64,000 bases of DNA from contig WANQ01000018.1 of assembly GCA_015521735.1 (NCBI GenBank), positions 1 to 64,000 on the forward strand, given 5' to 3'. Position numbers and translations under genes: made by a program. How positions within the stretch are numbered: the first letter of the stretch is position 1; every line of letters starts with the position of its first letter. Shown in pieces: positions 44,232 through 52,550 of this stretch. The DNA is from Pyrodictiaceae archaeon (GTDB lineage: Archaea > Thermoproteota > Thermoprotei_A > Sulfolobales > WANQ01). The notes under the pieces were generated by a model. It was not told the DNA's origin and did not search any database. It saw nothing but the letters and a program-made list of their open reading frames with translations.

Positions 44232-45755
44232 TTAGCCTTTGATTATTAATTGGTCTCCTAACTGTGCTTGCAGTGTCCTAACCATTTCTTCTAATGCTTG
44301 TTCTGGAGTGGCTTCGCCTTTCTCTACCTTAGCTATTGCTTCAATCCAAGCGCCTCTGTAGGTGCTCCATCCTGGATGTAGTGGTTCGAAGCTTGTGTAT
44401 TCTAGCATATATGCTACTTCGCTTAGGAACTTTGACTGCTTGTAGTATGGGTATTCTACTGTTGTCATTCTTACTGGTAGGTGAGCACTGTCTACTGCAT
44501 GTTTAGCGTCTAGTGGTGGTGATGTTGCTAGCATTATTAGTATGAAGGCTATTTCTGGGTACTTTGACTGACTCGTCACGTAGTATAGGTATGGGCTTGA
44601 TAGCGTCATAGGCTTTAGTCCTGGTTCTGGTGCTGGTACTAGTGCGAAGCCTATGTTCTCCCACTCATAGCTTTCTGGTAGCTTACCTAACTCTTCGTGA
44701 TAGGCTACTCTCTGCCACTCAGCCCAGTGCCATGTACCACCAAACCAGAATAGTACTCTACCGTTTACGAAGTCGCTGTGTATCTTTCTCCACTCAGTAC
44801 CTATCATGTCTGGTGGTAGAACCTTTTCTACTTGAGCCATCTCGTAGAGTAACTTCAACATCTTGAGCATAGCGTTCTTGTCTAATACTAGTTTACCTGT
44901 CTCGGGATCCTGTAGTATACCTCCATACTGGTAGTAGAGTATTACGAATGGTGTTCCACCAAAGTTTGGTCTATGGTAGAAGCCCCACTGTACTAGGCCT
45001 TTCTCCATAGCCTCCTTAGCAACCTTTATCAAGTCTCTTAGAGTTACTTCACCTCTTCTTATCTTCTCTGGGAGAGCATTGATCTCCTCCTCGCTCCAGC
45101 CAAGTTTTCTTAATACGTCCTTACGGAAGTATAATGGTCTTGCCTCAGTGTCTTGTGGTAGAGCCCAAATATGTCCCTTATACTTAACAGCATTCCATAG
45201 TACTGGGTAAACGTCGTCTAGCCATATCTTATACTTGTCAATGTATTGGTCTAGCTGTATTACGTATCCTCCATCTACTAGTTCTGGTAGGTTCTTCATA
45301 GCAATTATGTCTGGTGCCTCGCCAGCAGCAAATGCTGCTGTTAACTTGTCCATGTAGTCTCCTCTAAAGAATTGTGTTTCAACCTTAATTGTAACGTTGA
45401 TACCTGCAGCTTTTAATATATTGTTAAGGAGTTCCGCTGCACGGACAACGTTCTCTACTCTGGTGGTATCTACTGGCGAACCAGATGCCCAAGCTTTAAT
45501 AGTTATCACTCCTCCAGTAGGAACAGCTTGAGCTATTGTCTGCGTAATAGTCTCTGTAATCGTTTCTGTAACTGTTGCCGTGGCACCTGGGCCAACAGTT
45601 TTAGTTACAGTAGTTGTAACAGTGGTAGTTGTGACGGGCGCTGCTGGTGCTGCTGGTTTAACTACATAGCCTATTGCTACTCCTATTACTAACCCTACTA
45701 TGAAGAGAATAACGGCTAAAGCTGTTGGGCTTATAGCAGAACTTAGTCTACTCAT
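44232..45755 (-). CDS. Membrane-tethered CUT1-type sugar-binding protein
   Basis: A 507-residue binding protein. The N-terminal anchor (about residues 10-32) is followed by a Thr/Val linker (TTTTVTTTVTKTVG) and a type II binding domain of the MalE/UgpB class (ITIKAWASGSPVDTTR, AAFAAGEAPDIIAMKNLPEL, GHIWALPQDTEARPLYFRKD, FVNGRVLFWFGGTWHWAEW are parts). It delivers sugar, oligosaccharide or sugar phosphate to the two downstream permeases. In T. maritima the InoEFGK transporter next to the inositol genes prefers myo-inositol phosphate, which makes this a candidate inositol-phosphate or glycoside binder (inference). Confidence 0.85.
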   Translation of the reverse strand: MSRLSSAISPTALAVILFIVGLVIGVAIGYVVKPAAPAAPVTTTTVTTTVTKTVGPGATATVTETITETITQTIAQAVPTGGVITIKAWASGSPVDTTRVENVVRAAELLNNILKAAGINVTIKVETQFFRGDYMDKLTAAFAAGEAPDIIAMKNLPELVDGGYVIQLDQYIDKYKIWLDDVYPVLWNAVKYKGHIWALPQDTEARPLYFRKDVLRKLGWSEEEINALPEKIRRGEVTLRDLIKVAKEAMEKGLVQWGFYHRPNFGGTPFVILYYQYGGILQDPETGKLVLDKNAMLKMLKLLYEMAQVEKVLPPDMIGTEWRKIHSDFVNGRVLFWFGGTWHWAEWQRVAYHEELGKLPESYEWENIGFALVPAPEPGLKPMTLSSPYLYYVTSQSKYPEIAFILIMLATSPPLDAKHAVDSAHLPVRMTTVEYPYYKQSKFLSEVAYMLEYTSFEPLHPGWSTYRGAWIEAIAKVEKGEATPEQALEEMVRTLQAQLGDQLIIKG

Positions 45756-45783
45756 AACTCATGCACCCAGGTATGCATATCTT

Positions 45784-45792
45784 ACTTTATAT
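45784..45792 (-). promoter_or_regulatory. TATA box of the CUT1 transporter operon
   Basis: On the minus strand ATATAAAGT lies about 29-37 nt before ATG 45755. Transcription would start near 45763, leaving a very short leader, so the GGGTG at 45764-45768 is at the edge of the transcript. Confidence 0.45.
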
Positions 45793-45967
45793 TCCACTAT
45801 TTCTGTTAGAGTATTGGTGGAACCGTATCTATTAATTCTTTACTATCATAAATTCTTGATGGAGGCTTCAACTACTAGCACATGCAGAGAAAAATACTAC
45901 TACTAGGTAGTAATTACCTGCCGTACCTTCTTGTTGGCAGGGCTTGTTTAGGTGTTAGAGAGTAAGA

Positions 45968-45977
45968 GTTAAAAATA
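45968..45977 (+). promoter_or_regulatory. TATA box of the cyclophilin-like gene at 46014
   Basis: GTTAAAAATA would start transcription near 45997, giving a leader of about 17 nt with AAGGGTAAG. The 258-bp spacer 45756-46013 thus holds two divergent promoters; I see nothing else in it. Confidence 0.5.
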
Positions 45978-46013
45978 GTTCTTGACAACACGGGCATGCA
46001 AGGGTAAGTAGTT

Positions 46014-46409
46014 ATGCCCAAGACTATCAAGGTAAGAATATACACTAAGTCTACAGGTTACGTTGAAGCTGAGTTAACGGATGAGTATGCTCCTAATACG
46101 TTTAATAAGCTGGTTGAAGCATTGCCAATAGAGTCTATAGCATATAGGTGGGGTGACGAAGTATACTTCTCGACACCTGTGAAAGCTGAAGAAGAGAATG
46201 CTGTTGAAACAGTTGAGAAAGGTACTGTAGCCTTCTGGCCTCCAGGTAATGCTTTATGTATATTCTGGGGTCCTACACCAGCAAGCCATAGCCCTGATGA
46301 AATAAGGCCTGCTAGTCCAGTAAACATATTGGGCAAGATCATAGGTGATCCAACGGTATTTTCTAAGGTTAGGAGTGGTGAGAAGATTAGAGTTGAGCTA
46401 GCCGAGTAG
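46014..46409 (+). CDS. Cyclophilin-like-fold (PF04126-type) protein
   Basis: A 131-residue single-domain protein of the TM1367/cyclophilin-like family. Family markers are AELTDEYAPNTFNKLVEALP, RWGDEVYFSTPV, FWPPGNALCIFWGPTPAS and ASPVNILGKIIGD. The fold resembles cyclophilin, but the family has no established prolyl-isomerase activity and its role is unknown. It lies divergent from the CUT1 binding-protein gene and upstream of the PfkB-G1P dehydrogenase pair. Compared with the two-domain paralogue at 40214, it lacks the C-terminal domain. Confidence 0.85.
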   Translation: MPKTIKVRIYTKSTGYVEAELTDEYAPNTFNKLVEALPIESIAYRWGDEVYFSTPVKAEEENAVETVEKGTVAFWPPGNALCIFWGPTPASHSPDEIRPASPVNILGKIIGDPTVFSKVRSGEKIRVELAE

Positions 46410-46505
46410 TGGAGAAGGGCTAGTAGAAGCCTCATATTAGCTTATATTGTTTTTCTACTACATCTTGTAGGAATGGTTAGAGCTGGGTATAGATAGTGGT
46501 GTGTT

Positions 46506-47504
46506 ATGGTTGAAGCATTAGCTATTGGAACGTTTACTGTAGATGTTATAGCAGTAGACCTACCAAAAATAGCTAGTCCAGGCGAAGTAGTCTATGTTAC
46601 GAGGCCTATAGACCTACATGTTGGTGGTCATGCTGCTAATGTATCAATTGATTTAGTTAAGCTTGGAGTAATACAAGGTGTTGTAGCTAGTGGTGCATTG
46701 GGGAGAGATGTATTTGCTCACTTAATAGAGCATGAGCTTAGAAAGTATGGTGTAGTTGTTGCAGCTGAAACCATTAGTGAGGCTGGTACGGCTAGGAATA
46801 TGATACTTGTTGTAAAGGGTGAGGATAGGAGATTCCACGTATATCGTGGAGCAAACCAGTATTTATCCGCTAACCATGTCTTAAGGTTGATAGACAAGTA
46901 TAAGCCTAGGTTTATGTACCTCTCGGTTGGGGCATCTAGGCGACTAGATAGTAGGCTTAACGATATTATACTTAAAGCTAAGGACAACAACACTGTAGTA
47001 TTACTGGATATAGCCTACACTGAGCCCAGAGCTGTTAAAGTAGTTGACTCTGTACTTGAGCTACCAGATATAGTCCACCTTAACTCAGAGGAACTAGCAA
47101 TGCTTACGGGTGAACAAGATGTGGAGAAGGCCTTATCTAGTATTAGGGCTAGAGCACCAATGCTTCTATGTGTAACTAGTGGTAGTAGAGGGTTAATGGC
47201 GTTATATAAGAGGAGAATCCTAGTAGTTCAACCACCATTTAGAGTAGAACTAGAGGATCCTACAGGTGCAGGTGACGCATTTTCTGCTGGTCTCCTCTCA
47301 GCACTAAAGACTACAGGGAAGAGCTTGGGAGACCTAGCTACTAGTGAATTAGTGAAAATGTTATTGTTTGCTCAGGCTAGTGGAGCTATTGCTGTTACAG
47401 CTGCCGGTGCTACAACAGCTGTTTCAGGTATTAGTGTTAGAAGACTTATTGAGGCTCAAGGGAACCGTATTATAGCTTCTACTAGGATAGTTAACTTGTA
47501 CTAG
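46506..47504 (+). CDS. PfkB-family carbohydrate kinase coupled to G1P dehydrogenase
   Basis: A 332-residue ribokinase-fold kinase. N-terminal GG motif: LHVGGHAANVSIDLVKLG; C-terminal catalytic motif: DPTGAGDAFSAGLLSAL with the base Asp. It phosphorylates a hydroxyl of a sugar or sugar acid; candidates include KDG, ribose, fructose or an inositol derivative, none decided by motif alone. The following glycerol-1-phosphate dehydrogenase gene begins 15 nt downstream at its preferred start, so both are probably made from one mRNA, an unusual pairing. Confidence 0.82.
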   Translation: MVEALAIGTFTVDVIAVDLPKIASPGEVVYVTRPIDLHVGGHAANVSIDLVKLGVIQGVVASGALGRDVFAHLIEHELRKYGVVVAAETISEAGTARNMILVVKGEDRRFHVYRGANQYLSANHVLRLIDKYKPRFMYLSVGASRRLDSRLNDIILKAKDNNTVVLLDIAYTEPRAVKVVDSVLELPDIVHLNSEELAMLTGEQDVEKALSSIRARAPMLLCVTSGSRGLMALYKRRILVVQPPFRVELEDPTGAGDAFSAGLLSALKTTGKSLGDLATSELVKMLLFAQASGAIAVTAAGATTAVSGISVRRLIEAQGNRIIASTRIVNLY

Positions 47505-47519
47505 TAGGGAGTGAATAGT

Positions 47520-48578
47520 ATGAGTAGTGTTCACGTAATAGATCTTCCACGTAGGGTTATTGTGGGAAACAATGTATTAGAAACCATAGGTGACCACATA
47601 CTAGATTTAGGTCTTGGTAAGAGGGTTCTAGTGGTATCTGGTAGCTCTTCTACTAGAATATATGCTGGAAGAGTACTAGACGTGCTTAGAGATAAGGGGT
47701 TTGAGGCATGGCATTTAAGTGTTGGTAGTGCTAGTATTAGTGAAGCTGAAAAAACAGTTGCAACTGCGAAGGAGGTTAAGGCTGAAGTAGTTGTTGGTGT
47801 TGGTGGAGGTAAGGCTATAGATGTAGCAAAGTATACTGCCTATAAGATTGGTGCAAGACTTGTAAGCATACCTACAGCGCCATCCCATGATGGTATTGCT
47901 TCACCATTCGCATCAATAAAGGGGTTAGATAAGCCCACCTCTATTAAAACCATTATGCCAAGCATTGTTTTAGCTGATATAGAGGTTATCTCAAAAGCTC
48001 CGCGAAGACTAATAATATCTGGTTGTGGCGACCTCATAGGAAAGTTTACGTCAGTACTTGACTGGAGACTTGCACATAGACTAAGAGGAGAATATTATGG
48101 TGAGTATGCTGCATCACTTGCACTATTATCTGCTAAGCATGTTGTAAAGTATAGTGAATGGTTTTCATCGAAAACTATACCTTTAGAGGCTGTTAGGGCA
48201 CTAGTTGAAGCCTTAATAAGTAGTGGTATAGCAATGGGCATAGCAGGTTCAACTAGACCAGCTAGTGGTAGTGAACACTTATTCGCACATGCACTAGACA
48301 TTACAGCAAACTATCCCGCACTCCACGGCGAGGAAGTAGGTGTTGGAACAATAATGATGATGTACCTACACGGAAAGAATTGGAAGAAGATAAGAAGTGT
48401 TTTAAAGAAAATAGGTGCACCTACAACAGCAAAGGAGTTAGGCGTAAAACCCGATGACGTAATCAAGGCTTTAACAATAGCCCATAAGATTAGGCCAAGG
48501 TATACTATATTGGGCGAAAAAGGGTTAACAGTAGAAGCAGCCGAAAGACTAGCCAAGATAACAGGCGTAATACCATAG
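47520..48578 (+). CDS. egsA: Glycerol-1-phosphate dehydrogenase
   Basis: The archaeal enzyme that reduces dihydroxyacetone phosphate to sn-glycerol-1-phosphate, the backbone of ether lipids. ATG 47520 is preferred, with GGGAGTG 6-7 nt upstream; GTG 47511 is in frame. NAD(P)-binding and metal-site features are VGVGGGKAIDVAKY, SIPTAPSHDGIASP, SGCGDLIGKFTSVLDW (Asp), GSEHLFAHALD (His) and ALHGEEVGVGTIMM (His). Length (352 residues) is normal. This gene also makes the archaeal assignment firm. Confidence 0.92.
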   Translation: MSSVHVIDLPRRVIVGNNVLETIGDHILDLGLGKRVLVVSGSSSTRIYAGRVLDVLRDKGFEAWHLSVGSASISEAEKTVATAKEVKAEVVVGVGGGKAIDVAKYTAYKIGARLVSIPTAPSHDGIASPFASIKGLDKPTSIKTIMPSIVLADIEVISKAPRRLIISGCGDLIGKFTSVLDWRLAHRLRGEYYGEYAASLALLSAKHVVKYSEWFSSKTIPLEAVRALVEALISSGIAMGIAGSTRPASGSEHLFAHALDITANYPALHGEEVGVGTIMMMYLHGKNWKKIRSVLKKIGAPTTAKELGVKPDDVIKALTIAHKIRPRYTILGEKGLTVEAAERLAKITGVIP

Positions 48579-48670
48579 TTTTTATTTATGCTGTGAGCAC
48601 CTATACTCTGCTCCCAAGAATTAATTCTATTATTGTGAACGTGGTGTATTGCTAAGTAGTACAGTTAAAG

Positions 48671-48679
48671 CTTATATAG
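48671..48679 (+). promoter_or_regulatory. Orphan TATA-like element in a convergent spacer
   Basis: CTTATATAG lies in the spacer between the 3-prime ends of egsA and the UspA-like gene, where no promoter is needed for either. Transcription would start near 48700. A TTG at 48700 opens a 14-codon frame ending at 48744. No known RNA motif is recognised. Confidence 0.25.
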
Positions 48680-48760
48680 CTTCTGTTACGAGTGTTAGTT
48701 TGAATGTTCTAGTTCTAGTTGATGGCGGATTAACTGGGCTGTGAGTTTCCTTTAGGCATG

Positions 48761-49528
48761 TCATACTACTATGACTGGGCTAAAAGATAGTCCAGCTAGC
48801 ATTCTCGTTAGTGTTGTAACATGTTTTCGCAGTAATGGTATTTTCTCCTCGAAGCCCTTAGTCTTGTTTACTATTACTAGGTCTGCATCCTTGGTGTATT
48901 CAACTACTTCCTCATAACTGTTAGTATGCTCTATTAGATCGTAGCTTAATTTCTTTTCCTCTAGTTTCTCCTTAACGTGTGCTGGATCACCTATTACTAG
49001 TGTAGTTATCTTTACTCCGCTATGGGTCACTGTTATTGTTTTAGCTATGTCAACTATTTTATCTATGTCTAAATGTGATGCTCTATTGAATACAAGGAGG
49101 AGTTTACCTACCTTATGTGGTGGTGCTGATAATGGTGTATAGATTAGTACTGGCTTACTAGTCTTTGACAGTACTTTTCTTGCAGTAGATCCTACTATTT
49201 CTGGAGGTGGTGTTTCACTTTTAGCAGATGACATTACTATAAGGTCTATTGGATTAGCTTCAGCATACTCTACTAGCTTCTTCGCAGGATCGCCTTCCAG
49301 CACTACCTTTCTTATAGCCAGTACATGTTCTCTCATCAATGCTAGCTCTATTAACGCTATAGCGTCTTCAGCTATATTCTTCATTGTTCTATCGTAGAGT
49401 GATGTGAATCTTACTCTAGATTTAAGTTTAGGTACAACTGCTACGACATGGTATACTGCGTTAGGAAACAATGTTACCGTGAATAATGTGGCGTTAACTA
49501 TACGTGTACTCTTGACAGCACATATCAT
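48761..49528 (-). CDS. UspA-like tandem universal-stress-fold protein
   Basis: At least 255 residues. The first UspA-like domain (about 1-130) ends with PIDLIVMSSAKSETPPPEI, GSTARKVLSKTSKPVLIYT, though the usual G-2x-G-9x-G(S/T) ATP motif is altered. The second, shorter domain (about 135-255) has DLVIVNKTKGFEEKIP. ATG 49528 is the first standard start, but the reading frame upstream encodes the typical Usp first strand (IIEFKNIM) with GGTGGG and ATA codons at 49549 and 49546 and no ATG, GTG or TTG before the stop. It is coupled to the ArsB/NhaD permease gene upstream and may regulate it. Confidence 0.72.
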   Translation of the reverse strand: MICAVKSTRIVNATLFTVTLFPNAVYHVVAVVPKLKSRVRFTSLYDRTMKNIAEDAIALIELALMREHVLAIRKVVLEGDPAKKLVEYAEANPIDLIVMSSAKSETPPPEIVGSTARKVLSKTSKPVLIYTPLSAPPHKVGKLLLVFNRASHLDIDKIVDIAKTITVTHSGVKITTLVIGDPAHVKEKLEEKKLSYDLIEHTNSYEEVVEYTKDADLVIVNKTKGFEEKIPLLRKHVTTLTRMLAGLSFSPVIVV

Positions 49529-49550
49529 TATGTTCTTGAACTCTATTATT

Positions 49551-50900
49551 CTAGCCCACCCCTAGTACCACGTACCTTAGAATAAGGTAGAGTGATGCTA
49601 AGCCCACTGTTAGGAATAGTACTGGCATACCGTATTTAAGGAATCCTCTAAAGGATATATGGTATCCGTGTCTCTCAGCAATACCTGCTACAACAACATT
49701 AGCGCTTGCACCAACAAGTGTGCCGTTTCCTCCAAGACAGCCTCCTAGGCTGAGAGCCCAGTATAGTGGTGCTGAGTTTAATCCCGTAATCCTCGCTATT
49801 ACTGATATTACTGGTACCATGGCCATAACGAATGGTATGTTGTCTACGAATGCTGATACTATAGCTGATACCCATAGTATTAGTAGGAGTAGTACAGTGT
49901 AGTCTGTTGAGAAGGAGTAGATTTTGTATGCTATAAACTCCATTACACCTAAGTCTTCTACACCCTTAATGACCATAAACATTGCTATGAAGAATACTAG
50001 TGTTGGCCAATCAACATCTTCTAGTAGTGACTCTATTCTTATACGTCCACGTAGAAGTGCTAATAATACGCCTATGCCTATTAGTGGTGGTATTGCTGGA
50101 GGATACTCTAGAAAGTCTTCTAGAAGAAACAATGCTATTACTATGCCTAGTATGCTAAGTGATCTTCTAAGCATGAATGAGTCTACTACTACGCTATAAT
50201 TCAATTTCCTGCCATCTAGGTGTCTAGCTTTACTGGTATAGAGGTTTATCCACTTTGAGAACAATAGCCTAATTAATACTAGAAATGCTAGGAAGTCTAC
50301 TATTATTATAGGTGTCAGATTGTATATGAAGTCCATGAAGCCTAAGTTAGCTCTTGTACCTATGATTATGTTTGGTGGATCTCCTATTAGAGTAGCTGTT
50401 CCACCTATATTTGACGCAAACACTATTGATATGAGAACTGGTCTAGGATCAACTTTTAACCTCTCCATTATTTCTAGTACTATAGGTGTCATCAACAATA
50501 CTGTTGTGACATTGTCTATGAATGCTGAAATGAATGCTGTTAGAGCTGACAATATTACTATCAACGTGAACGGCTTTTTATGGAATCTTACAAGTATGGT
50601 TGACGCCATATAGCTAAATAATCCTGTTCTACTTAAAACACCTACAAACATCATCATGGACATTAATAATAGTATTGTGTCCATGTCTATTCCAGCAACT
50701 ATTTCAGAGAAATCACTAAACCTAAACAGCGTATCCAGCGCTAATAGTATTGATAGTGTTAGGAGCGCTGCTGCAGTTCTATGCATTATCTCTAGTACTA
50801 ATAGAGCATATAGTATTATTAGTATGGTGAAGCCTAATATGACGCTGGCTAGGTCATTTAATGGGTAAAGGGGTTGCACTGTTTTAGTGCGCCTCCTCAC
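49551..50900 (-). CDS. ArsB/NhaD-type ion transporter (IT superfamily permease)
   Basis: A 449-residue membrane protein with about eleven to twelve helices. The repeated family signatures AFIDNVTTVLLMTPIVLEI (residues about 128-146) and AFVDNIPFVMAMVPVISV (about 345-362) mark the two inverted halves, each with FxDN. GDPPNIIIGTRANLGF and CLGGNGTLVGASANVVVAGI are the paired substrate-site loops. The superfamily includes arsenite/antimonite exporters, Na+/H+ antiporters and dicarboxylate or citrate carriers; no arsenic genes occur nearby, so the ion is unknown. The UspA-like gene follows in the same direction. Confidence 0.85.
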   Translation of the reverse strand: MRRRTKTVQPLYPLNDLASVILGFTILIILYALLVLEIMHRTAAALLTLSILLALDTLFRFSDFSEIVAGIDMDTILLLMSMMMFVGVLSRTGLFSYMASTILVRFHKKPFTLIVILSALTAFISAFIDNVTTVLLMTPIVLEIMERLKVDPRPVLISIVFASNIGGTATLIGDPPNIIIGTRANLGFMDFIYNLTPIIIVDFLAFLVLIRLLFSKWINLYTSKARHLDGRKLNYSVVVDSFMLRRSLSILGIVIALFLLEDFLEYPPAIPPLIGIGVLLALLRGRIRIESLLEDVDWPTLVFFIAMFMVIKGVEDLGVMEFIAYKIYSFSTDYTVLLLLILWVSAIVSAFVDNIPFVMAMVPVISVIARITGLNSAPLYWALSLGGCLGGNGTLVGASANVVVAGIAERHGYHISFRGFLKYGMPVLFLTVGLASLYLILRYVVLGVG

Positions 50901-51044
50901 CCCAAGTAATGTTTACTTACATTGGAGTCCTCTATACTATACAGCTTTATTTATGTTTAGCTTCAAAAGAGTTTATTGGTAAGTGTGGTATTAGGTTATG
51001 TTACTGAGTAGTAGTGAGGTATGGCTTAGAGAGGATCGTATAGT

Positions 51045-52550
51045 ATGACTAGTACTACTAGGGTTGAAGGCGGTAGTGAGTTTAATCCTTACGTTATGGC
51101 TGAGTGGCTTAGTGCTGTACTTGGCCGTAAGAAGCCTGTTCGTACACTTAGTGGTGTTACTGTTGTAGCTGTTATGACTCACCCTTATCCTTGTCCTCAT
51201 GGTAGATGCGCCTATTGTCCTGGAGGACCAGGTTATGGTACTCCTCAAAGCTATTATGGAGAAGAACCAGCGCTTATGAGGGCTATTAGGGTAGGGTATC
51301 ATCCATATAAGCAGGTTTATGTAAGGCTTAGAATGTATGAGAGACATGGGCACCCGTATCACAAGGTTGACTTGATAGTTATGGGTGGTACTTTTCTAGC
51401 AATGCCCTTGGATTATCAGGAGTGGTTTATCACCATGGTTTTTGAGGCTATGAATCGTTATCCTAACCCTAATCCTCCTAGAGGCTTCGTTAGCTTAGAG
51501 GATGCTCAACTACGTAATGAGTTCGCTAATGTGAGGTGTATTGGTTTAACCATTGAGACTCGCCCAGACTGGGCTAAGGAGAAACACGCTAATGCTATGC
51601 TTAGGTATGGTGCTACTAGGGTTGAACTAGGAGTACAGAGTATCTATGATGATGTTCTTGAACGAGTTGATAGAGGACATAGTGTAAGGGATACTATAGA
51701 AGCTACTAGGATACTAAAGGATTCTGGGTTCAAGATAGTCTACCACATTATGCCTGGGCTTCCCGGTAGTGATTGGGATAGAGATGTAGAAATGGTTAAG
51801 GAACTATTCAGTAATCCCGACTACATGCCCGATATGTTGAAGATATACCCTACACTTGTTGTTAAGGGCACTAAGCTATATGATTGGTGGAGGAAAGGAG
51901 AATACAAGGCCCTAAGCGACGAAGAAGCAGTTGACTTGATATGCGAAATGTATAGGTATATTCCTAAATGGGTTCGTGTAATGAGGGTTCAAAGAGATAT
52001 GCCTGCTAAATACATTGAAGCTGGTCCACGTAAGGGTAATCTACGTGAACTAGTTGAGAAGAGATGTAAGGAGAAGGGGATACCTATTAGGGAGATAAGG
52101 TATCGTGAAGTAGGTATAAAGTTGTTAAAGGAAGGCATTGAACCTGATCCAAAGAGGCTTACCATTACTAGAACAGTTTATGAGGCTAGTGGTGGTGTAG
52201 AAGTATTTCTTGCCGTAGAGGATCCCGTAGTAGATGTTATTGTAGGTTTCCTTAGGCTACGATACCCTTCCGAGAAGGCTCATAGACCTGAAGTAGATTC
52301 AAAGACTACTATTGTACGTGAACTACATGTCTATGGGCCTGAAGTACCTATTGGAGGTAAGCCGGTGTTTGAGTGGCAGCATCGTGGATGGGGTAGTAGG
52401 CTTCTAGAAGAAGCTGAACGTATAAGTATTGAATGGTTTGATGCACGTAAAATACTTGTTTTGAGCGGTGTTGGTGTAAGAGAATATTATAGGATGAAGG
52501 GTTATCATAGACCTCTAGGTTCACCGTATATGGTGAAATACCTGCGTTAA
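51045..52550 (+). CDS. elp3: Elp3-family tRNA uridine(34) acetyltransferase
   Basis: A 501-residue stand-alone archaeal Elp3, which uses a radical SAM centre and an acetyl-CoA domain to make cm5U34 in tRNA. The radical SAM cluster cysteines are in PYPCPHGRCAYCPGG (about residues 44-58), followed by TIETRPDW and the HIMPGLPGSDWDRD motif. The C-terminal GNAT domain (about 395-501) shows ELHVYGPEVPIG and WQHRGWGSRLLEEAERI. Full length. It converges on ileS with a 4-nt overlap. Confidence 0.92.
   Translation: MTSTTRVEGGSEFNPYVMAEWLSAVLGRKKPVRTLSGVTVVAVMTHPYPCPHGRCAYCPGGPGYGTPQSYYGEEPALMRAIRVGYHPYKQVYVRLRMYERHGHPYHKVDLIVMGGTFLAMPLDYQEWFITMVFEAMNRYPNPNPPRGFVSLEDAQLRNEFANVRCIGLTIETRPDWAKEKHANAMLRYGATRVELGVQSIYDDVLERVDRGHSVRDTIEATRILKDSGFKIVYHIMPGLPGSDWDRDVEMVKELFSNPDYMPDMLKIYPTLVVKGTKLYDWWRKGEYKALSDEEAVDLICEMYRYIPKWVRVMRVQRDMPAKYIEAGPRKGNLRELVEKRCKEKGIPIREIRYREVGIKLLKEGIEPDPKRLTITRTVYEASGGVEVFLAVEDPVVDVIVGFLRLRYPSEKAHRPEVDSKTTIVRELHVYGPEVPIGGKPVFEWQHRGWGSRLLEEAERISIEWFDARKILVLSGVGVREYYRMKGYHRPLGSPYMVKYLR

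Noticed and set aside
49551-50900. Arsenite efflux pump (ArsB) call for the permease.
   Set aside because: The FxDN repeats define the wider ion-transporter superfamily, and no arsR, arsC or arsA gene is nearby, so the specific call is unsupported.
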